Of a stretch of 5,308 nucleotides of DNA, positions 1 through 5,166 are shown one piece after another. The notes under the pieces are model-generated. The model worked only from the letters and a program-made list of their open reading frames with translations, was not told the origin of the DNA and ran no database searches. The position numbers were made by a program, and so were the translations under genes. The stretch spans positions 1 through 5,308 of the forward strand of contig NZ_CAMXYE010000084.1 of assembly GCF_947253055.1 (NCBI RefSeq), read 5' to 3'. Numbering within the stretch: the stretch's first letter is position 1; every line of letters starts with the position of its first letter. The DNA is from an uncultured Arcanobacterium sp. Its GTDB lineage: Bacteria; Actinomycetota; Actinomycetes; Actinomycetales; Actinomycetaceae.

Positions 1-46
1 CACCCATAAGGTTTCGTCGGCAGCGTCAGATGTGTATAAGAGACAG
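1..46 (+). other. Illumina/Nextera adapter read into the contig end (not genomic)
   Basis: Bases 14-46 match the Nextera read-1 transposase adapter. They start TCGTCGGCAGCGTC and end with the 19-base Tn5 mosaic end AGATGTGTATAAGAGACAG (28-46). Bases 1-3 (CAC) fit the 3' end of the P5 flow-cell oligo, and bases 4-13 are the right length for a 10-base i5 index lying between P5 and the adapter. Real genomic sequence therefore begins at 47. The artefact cuts metI short. A gene caller reading through it on the minus strand would append a false tail containing VSYTHLTLPT, which is translated adapter. Confidence 0.97.
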
Positions 47-524
47 CCATAATGTGGAGAGGGCGCGCTCCCATCATCTGCGCGGCTTCTACTTTTCCAG
101 GTTCGATGGCGAGTACATTAGATTCAACCATCCGAGCAAAATAAGGAATAGCAGAAACTGCTAAAGCGATGGTGAAAGCTTGCCAGCCGACGGCTGTCAG
201 CCCGGGAAAGTTCAAAGCTCGAATCGCAAAGAGCACGATAATAGCCAGAATGATAAAAGGAATAGCTCTTCCCAGATTGACTATAGTGCCAATGATTCGA
301 TTTCCAATTGGGCTGGGAATTAGCCCTCCTTTACGGCTCTCTGCCAGATAAACTCCCAAAGGAATTCCGAGTAGAATCGTGAAGAAAGTGGAAACTCCTA
401 CCATGAGGATAGTTTCCCAGATAGATTCCAGAAGCTTTTGCTGAATTGCCGGATTATTTATCCAAGTATCTCCAGCTTGTATAGTTGTAGCAGCCAGAGT
501 AGCAGTGCTTTGTAGTAGATTCAT
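47..524 (-). CDS. metI: Methionine ABC transporter permease MetI (3' end missing)
   Basis: Membrane subunit of the MetNIQ importer, which moves methionine across the cytoplasmic membrane. The reverse-strand reading from ATG at 522-524 gives 159 codons before the adapter junction; E. coli MetI is about 217 residues, so roughly the last quarter is missing. Visible features are a first membrane segment near residues 36-60 (the WETILMVGVSTFF region), the family-typical stretch IVNLGRAIPFIIL (81-93), a segment through residues 115-130, PYFARMVESNVL (127-138), and the permease EAA coupling loop at 146-153 (EAAQMMGA), which docks on the ATPase. The start overlaps the metN stop by one base (TAATG), and GGAGG lies just upstream at 535-539, so translation is probably coupled to metN and shares its riboswitch control. 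metQ is not visible; it could lie downstream beyond the contig end or elsewhere. Confidence 0.93.
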
Positions 525-1510
525 TAGCTCCGCACCTCCGCAAAAATTCTGTTATTTTTCAGCTCGGCCAGCACTTTTTCCGTATTAGAGTTGGGCACAG
601 TTAAAGCAATTCGCGATACCTGAATTCTTCCTACCGTTTCGAATAGGCCAGCGGCAATATCAGCTCCGAGCTGTGCCACTAAACCAATCACTTTGGCGCC
701 AGCCGGCTCCTGCGGATGGGCAGTAAAGAAAATATCTATTAAATCTTTTCCAGAAAGATCGTAATTCTCTACTTTCGGTTTGGGAATAAGTTTCAAACTG
801 AGCGGAGAGTTCGGTACCGAAACCGCTTGGGAAATCTCTTTCGATTCTACAATCCGCCCCGCTTCTAGTAGCGTCACCGAATCACAAATCTTTCGTACCA
901 CAGGCATTTCGTGGGTAATTACTACGACCGTAACTCCAGTCTGGCGCTGTACATTCTTAATCAAATCTAGAATTTGATCAGTAGTCTCCATATCTAGAGC
1001 AGAAGTGGGTTCGTCGGCAAGTAGCACAGAAGGATTAGTGGCGATAGCACGCGCTATTCCCACGCGCTGGCGCTGCCCACCGGAAAGTTGAGCAGGGTAG
1101 GAGCTTTCTCGCCCCTCTAAGCCCACCAGCTTAAAAAGTTCACCAATCCGCTTTTTGCGCTCTGCAGTAGGTACGCCGGCTATTTTCAGTGGATATTCCA
1201 CATTTGCTCCGGCAGTACGGGCACTTAAAAGATTAGCGCCTTGAAAAACCATGCCGATTTCGCGGCGAGCTTCCCGCAATTCTTTCGGATTGAGCTCCGT
1301 GAAATTTTTCCCTGCCACCTGTACCGAGCCAGAAGTGGGATGCTCCAAGGCGGTAAGGCACCGAATAAGAGTAGATTTTCCAGCTCCGGATTCACCCACA
1401 ATACCGTGGATACTACCTTCAGGTACGGAAAGACTTAAATGATCCAAAGCTACTACCGGATCTTGCCCTTTTCGGGGATATATTTTCGTTACTTCCTGTA
1501 ACTCAATCAT
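524..1510 (-). CDS. metN: Methionine ABC transporter ATP-binding protein MetN
   Basis: ATPase that powers methionine import with MetI at the inner face of the membrane. The 328 residues match the usual MetN length. In order: Walker A GESGAGKST (39-47), Q-loop Gln90 (MVFQ), ABC signature LSGGQ (142-146), Walker B VLLADEP (162-168), D-loop SALD (170-173) and switch His200 (VITHE). After a linker near 240-250 comes a C-terminal NIL/C2 ferredoxin-like domain (about 252-326). This domain is diagnostic of MetN among ABC ATPases, and in E. coli it binds methionine and inhibits transport allosterically. The ATG at 1508-1510 has GGAGG at 1515-1519. The gene heads a metN-metI operon under a SAM riboswitch, so control is predicted at two levels: SAM on expression and methionine on activity. 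All catalytic motifs are intact. Confidence 0.96.
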   Translation of the reverse strand: MIELQEVTKIYPRKGQDPVVALDHLSLSVPEGSIHGIVGESGAGKSTLIRCLTALEHPTSGSVQVAGKNFTELNPKELREARREIGMVFQGANLLSARTAGANVEYPLKIAGVPTAERKKRIGELFKLVGLEGRESSYPAQLSGGQRQRVGIARAIATNPSVLLADEPTSALDMETTDQILDLIKNVQRQTGVTVVVITHEMPVVRKICDSVTLLEAGRIVESKEISQAVSVPNSPLSLKLIPKPKVENYDLSGKDLIDIFFTAHPQEPAGAKVIGLVAQLGADIAAGLFETVGRIQVSRIALTVPNSNTEKVLAELKNNRIFAEVRS

Positions 1511-1514
1511 TTTA

Positions 1515-1598
1515 CCTCCATCGATCTCGGCATTAGCACCCGTCTATCCGGGTTGCTGCAGCTTCAAAGAGCCGAGTCTCTCTGCTGCTCTGGATGAA
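1515..1598 (-). promoter_or_regulatory. SAM riboswitch (SAM-I/SAM-IV type, compact) overlapping the metN ribosome binding site
   Basis: The metN leader on the minus strand folds as a SAM aptamer. P1 pairs TTCATC (1593-1598) with GATGGA (1517-1522), with one G-U pair. P2 begins CAGC (1584-1587) with GCTG (1559-1562), with AGA/TGAA-type kink-turn elements inside. The P2 loop CTCGGC (1571-1576) is exactly complementary to GCCGAG (1526-1531), giving a 6-bp pseudoknot. P3 is ACCCG (1549-1553) with CGGGT (1538-1542). The conserved core strings GCAACC (1551-1556) and GGTGCTAAT (1532-1540) are present. No P4 helix separates the pseudoknot strand from P1. The P1 3' strand overlaps the Shine-Dalgarno GGAGG (1515-1519), and there is no room for a terminator before the ATG. 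Bound SAM should therefore block ribosome access. The exact Rfam class (SAM-I, SAM-IV or SAM-I/IV variant) cannot be fixed by eye. Confidence 0.88.
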
Positions 1599-1605
1599 CA
1601 GTTTT

Positions 1606-1634
1606 AGAATTCCACAAAGATTGAAAAGACGCAA
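1606..1634 (-). promoter_or_regulatory. Candidate metNI promoter
   Basis: On the minus strand, TTGCGT (1629-1634) resembles a -35 box. It is followed after 17 bases by AATTCT (1606-1611), a weak -10. Initiation about 7 bases further on would fall near 1599, directly before the first base of the riboswitch P1 helix, which supports the placement. The -10 match is poor, so this is tentative. Confidence 0.35.
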
Positions 1635-1680
1635 GTTTACTGATGTGACCTTCCCTATAGTAGAGATAATTTAGGAGATT

Positions 1681-1705
1681 TCACTTTAGTGAGCTGCATT
1701 AATGC
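1681..1705. repeat. Two adjacent small palindromes
   Basis: TCACTTTAGTGA (1681-1692, five-base arms with a two-base centre) is followed three bases later by the perfect 10-base palindrome GCATTAATGC (1696-1705). They lie between the metNI promoter region and the possible small ORF. They also sit just downstream of TATAGT (1656-1661), a possible plus-strand -10. They could be protein-binding operators or chance; no known regulator site is recognised. Confidence 0.3.
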
Positions 1706-1782
1706 GGAAGTAAGTGCTGAAAAAAGCAGAGAATCAAGAAAAATTTCGGAGGCAAAGAGGAGAATTTTTTTAAAGAGTAGTG

Positions 1783-1788
1783 AAGGAG
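1783..1788 (+). promoter_or_regulatory. Strong Shine-Dalgarno ahead of the small ORF
   Basis: AAGGAG sits 8 bases before the ATG at 1797-1799. It is the main reason for choosing that start over the in-frame GTG at 1689, whose nearest GGAG is about 12 bases away. Confidence 0.45.
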
Positions 1789-1796
1789 CTAAAAAA

Positions 1797-2045
1797 ATGC
1801 CTAATAATTTTTCCACCCCTAATTCGCCGTTTCCGGCGCCAAAAAATTCTGTTAATTCTTGCAATTCGCCCAATCTAGATGCTTTTCCAGATTCGCATAA
1901 TTTCCGCGATTCGCATCACTCTGGCAATTCCCAGAATTCCACCCCGCTGGCCGGAAATCCGCCGTCAGCTTTATTTCGTATTCCACCCAGTGGGCTCTTA
2001 ATAATTCCAGATTACTGTCGATGCAGCATTGCAGAATTAGGGTGA
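1797..2045 (+). CDS. Possible small Ser/Asn/Pro-rich protein, function unknown
   Basis: An 82-codon reading frame with a strong ribosome binding site but no family I recognise. It opens MPNNFSTPNSPFPAPKNS and is dominated by Ser, Asn and Pro through about residue 55, then changes to a more ordinary, partly hydrophobic C-terminus with LLIIPDYCRC near 68-77. It has no signal peptide or clear membrane segment. Residues 32-49 form three in-phase six-residue repeats (DSHNFR, DSHHSG, NSQNST), which mildly favours coding. Against it are the low complexity, the lack of any known homologue and a 72-codon open frame on the opposite strand (1655-1873). An in-frame GTG at 1689 would extend it to 118 residues. 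It converges on mntR and diverges from metN. It may be a lineage-specific small protein or non-coding sequence. Confidence 0.35.
   Translation: MPNNFSTPNSPFPAPKNSVNSCNSPNLDAFPDSHNFRDSHHSGNSQNSTPLAGNPPSALFRIPPSGLLIIPDYCRCSIAELG
1890..1943 (+). repeat. Three degenerate 18-bp tandem repeats inside the small ORF
   Basis: Units at 1890-1907, 1908-1925 and 1926-1943 begin GATTCGCAT, GATTCGCAT and AATTCCCAG. The 18-base period keeps the reading frame, so each unit encodes a [D/N]-S-[H/Q]-[N/H]-x-x hexapeptide. Looser AATTCGCC and AATTC motifs continue upstream to about 1820. Confidence 0.5.
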
Positions 2046-2150
2046 ATCAGGAATTTAGAGTAAAGAACGAGGTAGAGAATTTGGTAAAGAACGAGGTAGA
2101 GAATTGGGGTAACGAATTTAGTAGGTAAAGCGTGGCGTCACTTTTCCTTG
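1946..2150. other. Gap between the repeats and the 3' end of mntR
   Basis: Apart from the tail of the possible small ORF and the 24-bp duplication, I see no gene here. The small ORF (ends 2045) and mntR (ends 2151, opposite strand) converge on 2046-2150. I looked there for a hairpin with a T run. The only short dyad, near 2131-2140 (GTGGCGTCAC), is too weak to call a terminator. Confidence 0.5.
2061..2108 (+). repeat. Tandem duplication of a 24-bp unit
   Basis: Two head-to-tail copies, at 2061-2084 and 2085-2108. Each starts TAAAGAACGAGGTAGAGAAT, and the copies differ at one base near the end (TTGG versus TGGG). A decayed third copy may follow (TAACGAATTTAG, then TAAAGCG). The repeat lies in the convergent gap between the small ORF and mntR. 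It looks like slippage or a small variable-number repeat; no function is evident. Confidence 0.9.
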
Positions 2151-2825
2151 CTAGGATTGGTGTACCCAAATTTGCCGCGCAATAGTGAATGAGAGGTCAA
2201 CTTGCTTTTGCCCGGTATCTATCGAAATAATTCCTAAAGCTGGTTTTAAGCTCTCGATTCTAATTGTGGTATGCGGTTTAATTCCCATATCGGCCAAATA
2301 GCTTAAAATTTCGGAATTTTTATCCGATACGCGCACTACTTCCACTTCTCCAGGAGCAGATAAATCGGCAATTCGCACTGCCTCTACTCGGGAAATTTTT
2401 CCACTTGCACTGGGAATAGAATCTCCGTGGGGGTCGTGAGTGGGGTATCCCAGTAGCTTATCGATACGTTCGATAAAAACATCCGATACCGTATGCTCTA
2501 AAGCTTCTGCTTCTGCATGTACCTCATCCCAGCCGTAGCCGAGTTCTGCTACTAAAAAAGTTTCAATTAGACGGTGTTTCCGCACCATATTAAGGGCAAT
2601 TTCTGTGCCCTTAGGGGTGAGAGATACATTTCCGTAGCGGTGATGATGCACTAACCCTAGCGTGGCGAGTTTCTTTACACCTTCCGAAACGGTAGAAGGG
2701 CTCAACTCCATGCGTTCAGCAATATCTTTGGGAGCTGCTCCGTTATTCTCGGCAGTGGCATTCGGCCACTCTGATAACTGCCAAATATGTTTTAAGTAAT
2801 TTTCATTACTGGGAGTAAGATCCAT
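2151..2825 (-). CDS. mntR: MntR-type metal-dependent transcriptional regulator (DtxR/IdeR family)
   Basis: Cytoplasmic repressor that binds DNA when loaded with Mn(II) or Fe(II), normally controlling manganese homeostasis. Of 224 residues, about 1-72 form the winged-helix DNA-binding domain (recognition region SPSTVSEGVKKL, 42-53). Residues 73-140 form the dimerisation and metal-binding domain, and about 155-222 an FeoA/SH3-like C-terminal domain. Visible ligands are His84 and Glu88 (KHRLIE), His103, Glu107, and Glu110-His111 (LEH). Glu107 replaces the Cys102 of DtxR, which points to MntR rather than an iron regulator. Asn9 sits where DtxR has Met10 and MntR has Asp8, which is unusual. The whole protein resembles Mycobacterium tuberculosis MntR. 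The ATG has AAGGAAG about 6 bases upstream. The gene lies 83 bp downstream of the AI-2E gene on the same strand. No Mn transporter is visible. Confidence 0.9.
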   Translation of the reverse strand: MDLTPSNENYLKHIWQLSEWPNATAENNGAAPKDIAERMELSPSTVSEGVKKLATLGLVHHHRYGNVSLTPKGTEIALNMVRKHRLIETFLVAELGYGWDEVHAEAEALEHTVSDVFIERIDKLLGYPTHDPHGDSIPSASGKISRVEAVRIADLSAPGEVEVVRVSDKNSEILSYLADMGIKPHTTIRIESLKPALGIISIDTGQKQVDLSFTIARQIWVHQS

Positions 2826-2854
2826 TTCATACTTCCTTCAATGCCTCTCCTGCA

Positions 2855-2875
2855 TTACTACTTCTAGACTAGCAA
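2855..2875. promoter_or_regulatory. Imperfect dyad upstream of mntR, possible autoregulatory site
   Basis: A 21-base imperfect inverted repeat with outer arms TTACTA and TAGCAA, and TCTAGA off-centre inside. It lies 30 bases upstream of the mntR start. Six of ten half-site positions are symmetric. Regulators of this family often bind such dyads at their own promoters, but this does not match a consensus I can name. Confidence 0.25.
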
Positions 2876-2908
2876 TCTGGAGCAAATTTCGGGAGATAGG
2901 TGCAGTTG

Positions 2909-4153
2909 CTATTTTTTATGCGGATTTTTCCGCAGTTTCTTTTGCTTTTTCGCTCCTTGCCGGACGGCATTTTCGTTAAACTGCTGCCAATGTAGCTCGG
3001 TATAAGTAGAGAAAGGCTTAGGGGATCCGCCGGGGCGGTCTTTATTATCTTGTAAATAGGGGAAAGAATCATGACCCAGCAAATAGAGCACAGCACTGTT
3101 TATAGCTGCCGCTATCGGTACCGCAAATAGGGCTCCTACTACTCCGGCCACCGCTGAGCCGCCGGTTACCAGCAGCACAATCGCTAAAGCATGCATATTT
3201 AAAGCATTTCCTTGGAGAAGTGGCTGTAAAAGATTGCCTTCTACTTGTTGCACCAAAATTACTCCGCCGAACATTAATAAAGCCATAAAAGGATTGCCGG
3301 TATTTACCAGCACTATTAGTACCGCTATTGCCCCCGAAAGGAAAGCTCCAATTATCGGAATAAAAGAACCTAAAAATACTAGCGCAAAAATAGGCAACGC
3401 GATTGTAATAGGAGTGCGCAGTAGAAGAGCAATAATCGTTATTCCTAAGGCATCCACAAAGGCCACTACTACCTGGGTGCGCATATAATTTCCAATAGTT
3501 ACCCATCCGCGGATACCGGCTTCATTTATTGCATCGCGATAGGGAGGAGGAGCTAAGCGTACAAACCAATGCCAGATGCGGCGCCCGTCTTTTAAGAAGA
3601 AGAATAACGCAAAGAAGGCCAGTACTGCTCCCGTCAAGAAAGAAGTTAGAGAAGAGCCGATGGCCATTACGCCACCCAGAATATGCTGACTATTTCCACG
3701 CGCCGCACTTTGCAGCGAATTCCAAACATTATCTAATTCCGCCTGTGCCCCGGGAAAATTGGCGTTTATCCAGCTAAAGATGCTTTGCATTCCTTTTTCC
3801 AGATTGCTTCCAAGCTCGGAAAATCCTTTGTAAAGCCCCGTGCCCGAAGTTCCTAAAATGCCGAAGATAATAAATAAAATCGTAAATAATCCGAGGGCGG
3901 CTCCCGCGGCGGGTGGAAGATGTAATTTGCGGCGCGCTCCGGCGGCAATTGGCTCCACCAATACCGTCATCAATATAGCGGCGAGTAAAGAAATAAGGAG
4001 AGTAGAAAACTTTAAGAGTAACCAACCACCGAGAGCTAAAGTTGCGGCGATGATTAACAACCGCCATGCCCAGCCAGCCGCTATCTGTAAAACTAGTGGT
4101 ATATGTGTGGAGAGGGCGGAATCTTTTTTAGAATTCAGATAGGTATCGGGCAT
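2909..4153 (-). CDS. AI-2E family transporter (PF01594 membrane protein)
   Basis: A polytopic membrane protein of 414 residues, within the usual range for a family named after the E. coli autoinducer-2 exporter TqsA. Other characterised members are Na+(Li+)/H+ antiporters or permeases of unclear substrate, so the substrate here is unknown. Hydrophobic segments lie near residues 31-47, 50-66 and 84-101. A soluble loop follows (103-160), then segments near 164-187, 228-245, 250-283, 289-302 and 322-358. Family marks are FFFLKDG (184-190), GSFIPIIGAFLSG (262-274), EGNLLQPLLQG (305-315) and LFAVPIAAAI (342-351). The C-terminal tail is strongly basic (398-414, many Lys and Arg) and probably cytoplasmic. 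The start ATG has a modest GAGAG about 7 bases upstream. The gene diverges from the HAD phosphatase and precedes mntR on the same strand. Confidence 0.9.
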   Translation of the reverse strand: MPDTYLNSKKDSALSTHIPLVLQIAAGWAWRLLIIAATLALGGWLLLKFSTLLISLLAAILMTVLVEPIAAGARRKLHLPPAAGAALGLFTILFIIFGILGTSGTGLYKGFSELGSNLEKGMQSIFSWINANFPGAQAELDNVWNSLQSAARGNSQHILGGVMAIGSSLTSFLTGAVLAFFALFFFLKDGRRIWHWFVRLAPPPYRDAINEAGIRGWVTIGNYMRTQVVVAFVDALGITIIALLLRTPITIALPIFALVFLGSFIPIIGAFLSGAIAVLIVLVNTGNPFMALLMFGGVILVQQVEGNLLQPLLQGNALNMHALAIVLLVTGGSAVAGVVGALFAVPIAAAINSAVLYLLGHDSFPYLQDNKDRPGGSPKPFSTYTELHWQQFNENAVRQGAKKQKKLRKNPHKK

Positions 4154-4192
4154 AGAATTTCTCTCGGGTAGATAAGTCGTTTAGTTAATTTT

Positions 4193-4198
4193 AGTATA
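4193..4198 (-). promoter_or_regulatory. Candidate -10 box for the AI-2E gene
   Basis: TATACT on the minus strand, 39 bases before the ATG, would give a leader of about 30 bases. No good -35 is seen at 16-18 bases. It overlaps the plus-strand TATAAT. Confidence 0.4.
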
Positions 4199-4200
4199 AT
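4195..4200 (+). promoter_or_regulatory. Candidate -10 box for the HAD phosphatase gene
   Basis: A perfect TATAAT in an AT-rich stretch, 75 bases before the chosen ATG. No convincing -35 or extended -10 TG is present. The predicted leader of about 70 bases contains weak dyads but no recognised riboswitch. Confidence 0.45.
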
Positions 4201-4275
4201 TTAAGCTATCTGTTGTGCTGCGGAAATTCCGGAATGAAAAGCAGCTCTGAAAGTAGAAAGAGAGAAGAGGGACTT

Positions 4276-5043
4276 ATGGAGAGCGAAGAACCTATGGAGA
4301 ACTATGCGCTACTCGCTTTCGATTTAGATGACACCTTGGCTCCTTCGAAGTCTTCATTACCGCCGCGGATGGGGGAGGAATTAAAAAAATTATTAATGGA
4401 TACCCCCGTATGCGTGATATCCGGTGGAAATTTTGCCCAGTTTCGTACTCAGCTCTTAGCAGGTTTGGAGAGTGTGGGAGCTAAGCTAGAGAATCTGCAT
4501 ATTATGCCTACCTGTGGTACTCGCTATCTGCGTTATCGAAAAGGAAAATGGGAAACGCTCTACGCTCGTGATTTGCCGCTGGAATTGCGGGAGAAAACTA
4601 AAAGGGTCTTAGAGGAAGAAGCGAAACAGCTGGGACTGTGGGAAGCAGAGACTTGGGGGCCAATTTTAGAAGACCGAGGTTCCCAGATTACTTTTTCTGC
4701 ATTAGGCCAGCAGGCGCCTTTGGAAGCGAAAAAAGCTTGGGATCCGAACGGAGAAAAAAAGGAAGCTCTGCGGGAAAGAGTGGCGCGGCGGCTCCCAGAA
4801 TTAGAAGTGCGCAGTGGGGGGTCTACGTCTATTGACGTGACTCAAAAAGGAGTAGATAAAGCCTACGGAATAGCAGCTTTAGCGGAAGAAACCGGCATTG
4901 CAATTTCACAGATGCTCTTTATTGGCGATCGCCTCGACGAGGGCGGAAATGACTATCCAGTAAAACGGCTAGGTATTGCCACCTATGCAGTGAAAGGCTG
5001 GGAAGAAACAGCTGATTTTATTGCCAAATATACTGCCCGCTAA
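4276..5043 (+). CDS. HAD-superfamily phosphatase resembling eukaryotic-type phosphomannomutase (HAD-IIB/PMM-like)
   Basis: Predicted soluble Mg-dependent phosphatase or phosphomutase of 255 residues. Motif I is DLDDT (16-20), with nucleophile Asp16 and acid/base Asp18. Motif II is the Ser of ISGGN (48-52). The motif III Lys is probably Lys195 in KGVDKAYG, with metal-binding motif IV GDRLDEGGND (217-226). A cap domain lies between, near 80-185. RGSQITFSALGQQAP (134-148), SGGSTSIDV (180-188) and GDxxxxGGND closely follow the layout of eukaryotic PMM (PF03332), suggesting a hexose-phosphate substrate; a general sugar phosphatase is equally possible. I chose ATG 4276 because AGAGGG lies just upstream. 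Earlier in-frame TTG 4213 and ATG 4234 add a Ser/Lys/Glu-rich extension lacking family features, and ATG 4294 is an alternative. The gene diverges from the AI-2E gene. Confidence 0.85.
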   Translation: MESEEPMENYALLAFDLDDTLAPSKSSLPPRMGEELKKLLMDTPVCVISGGNFAQFRTQLLAGLESVGAKLENLHIMPTCGTRYLRYRKGKWETLYARDLPLELREKTKRVLEEEAKQLGLWEAETWGPILEDRGSQITFSALGQQAPLEAKKAWDPNGEKKEALRERVARRLPELEVRSGGSTSIDVTQKGVDKAYGIAALAEETGIAISQMLFIGDRLDEGGNDYPVKRLGIATYAVKGWEETADFIAKYTAR

Positions 5044-5052
5044 AATGTGAAA

Positions 5053-5075
5053 TTACTAAGCTGGAAAGCTAGTAA
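5053..5075. repeat. Hairpin-forming inverted repeat downstream of the HAD gene
   Basis: TTACT (5053-5057) pairs with AGTAA (5071-5075), and AGCT (5059-5062) with AGCT (5067-5070). This gives nine base pairs with one bulged A and a GGAA (GNRA-type) loop, 10 bases after the stop codon. No T run follows, so it is not a standard intrinsic terminator. It may stabilise or process the mRNA 3' end, or be a protein-binding dyad. Confidence 0.4.
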
Positions 5076-5102
5076 CGGGAAGCTAATAACGACGCGGAAT
5101 CT

Positions 5103-5114
5103 TTGCAGCTGCAA
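5103..5114. repeat. Perfect 12-bp palindrome
   Basis: TTGCAGCTGCAA lies 52 bases before the start of the final gene, in a 123-base gap without another gene. It is a possible operator for that gene, but unassigned. Confidence 0.35.
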
Positions 5115-5166
5115 CAGGTAGCATCTGCGGAGAGAGAAACTACGAAAAGAGAAAGAAGTGCCGGAA

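Noticed and set aside
1..46. Tn5 mosaic end as evidence of a natural transposon
   Set aside because: The flanking bases are the synthetic Nextera adapter and P5 tail, so this is library chemistry, not a mobile element.
1689..1796. In-frame GTG extension of the small ORF to 118 residues
   Set aside because: GGAG is about 12 bases from the GTG, too far for a good start, and AAGGAG is ideally placed for the ATG at 1797.
1655..1873. Minus-strand 72-codon frame, partly hydrophobic, between mntR and metN
   Set aside because: It needs a TTG start with no convincing ribosome binding site, lies opposite the better-supported small ORF, and its repeated GAA/TTA-type codons follow from the AATTC-rich repeats on the other strand.
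2131..2145. GTGGCGTCAC followed by TTTT as a plus-strand terminator
   Set aside because: It has at most four pairs including a G-T, with only a two-base loop, so it is too weak for an intrinsic terminator.
3069..4142. Several open frames on both strands inside the AI-2E gene
   Set aside because: They are shadows of a complete 414-residue family member and show no recognisable domains or ribosome binding sites.
2151..4153. A quorum-sensing system based on the AI-2E family name
   Set aside because: The family name comes from one member. No LuxS, Lsr or sensor gene is present, and substrates of most members are unknown.
4213..4275. Longer N-terminus of the HAD protein from TTG 4213 or ATG 4234
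   Set aside because: The extra residues are low-complexity Ser/Lys/Glu sequence with no family match, and the ribosome binding site supports ATG 4276. The GCTGC/GCAGC pairing across 4217-4245 is only five base pairs with a long loop, so I do not call it a regulatory RNA.
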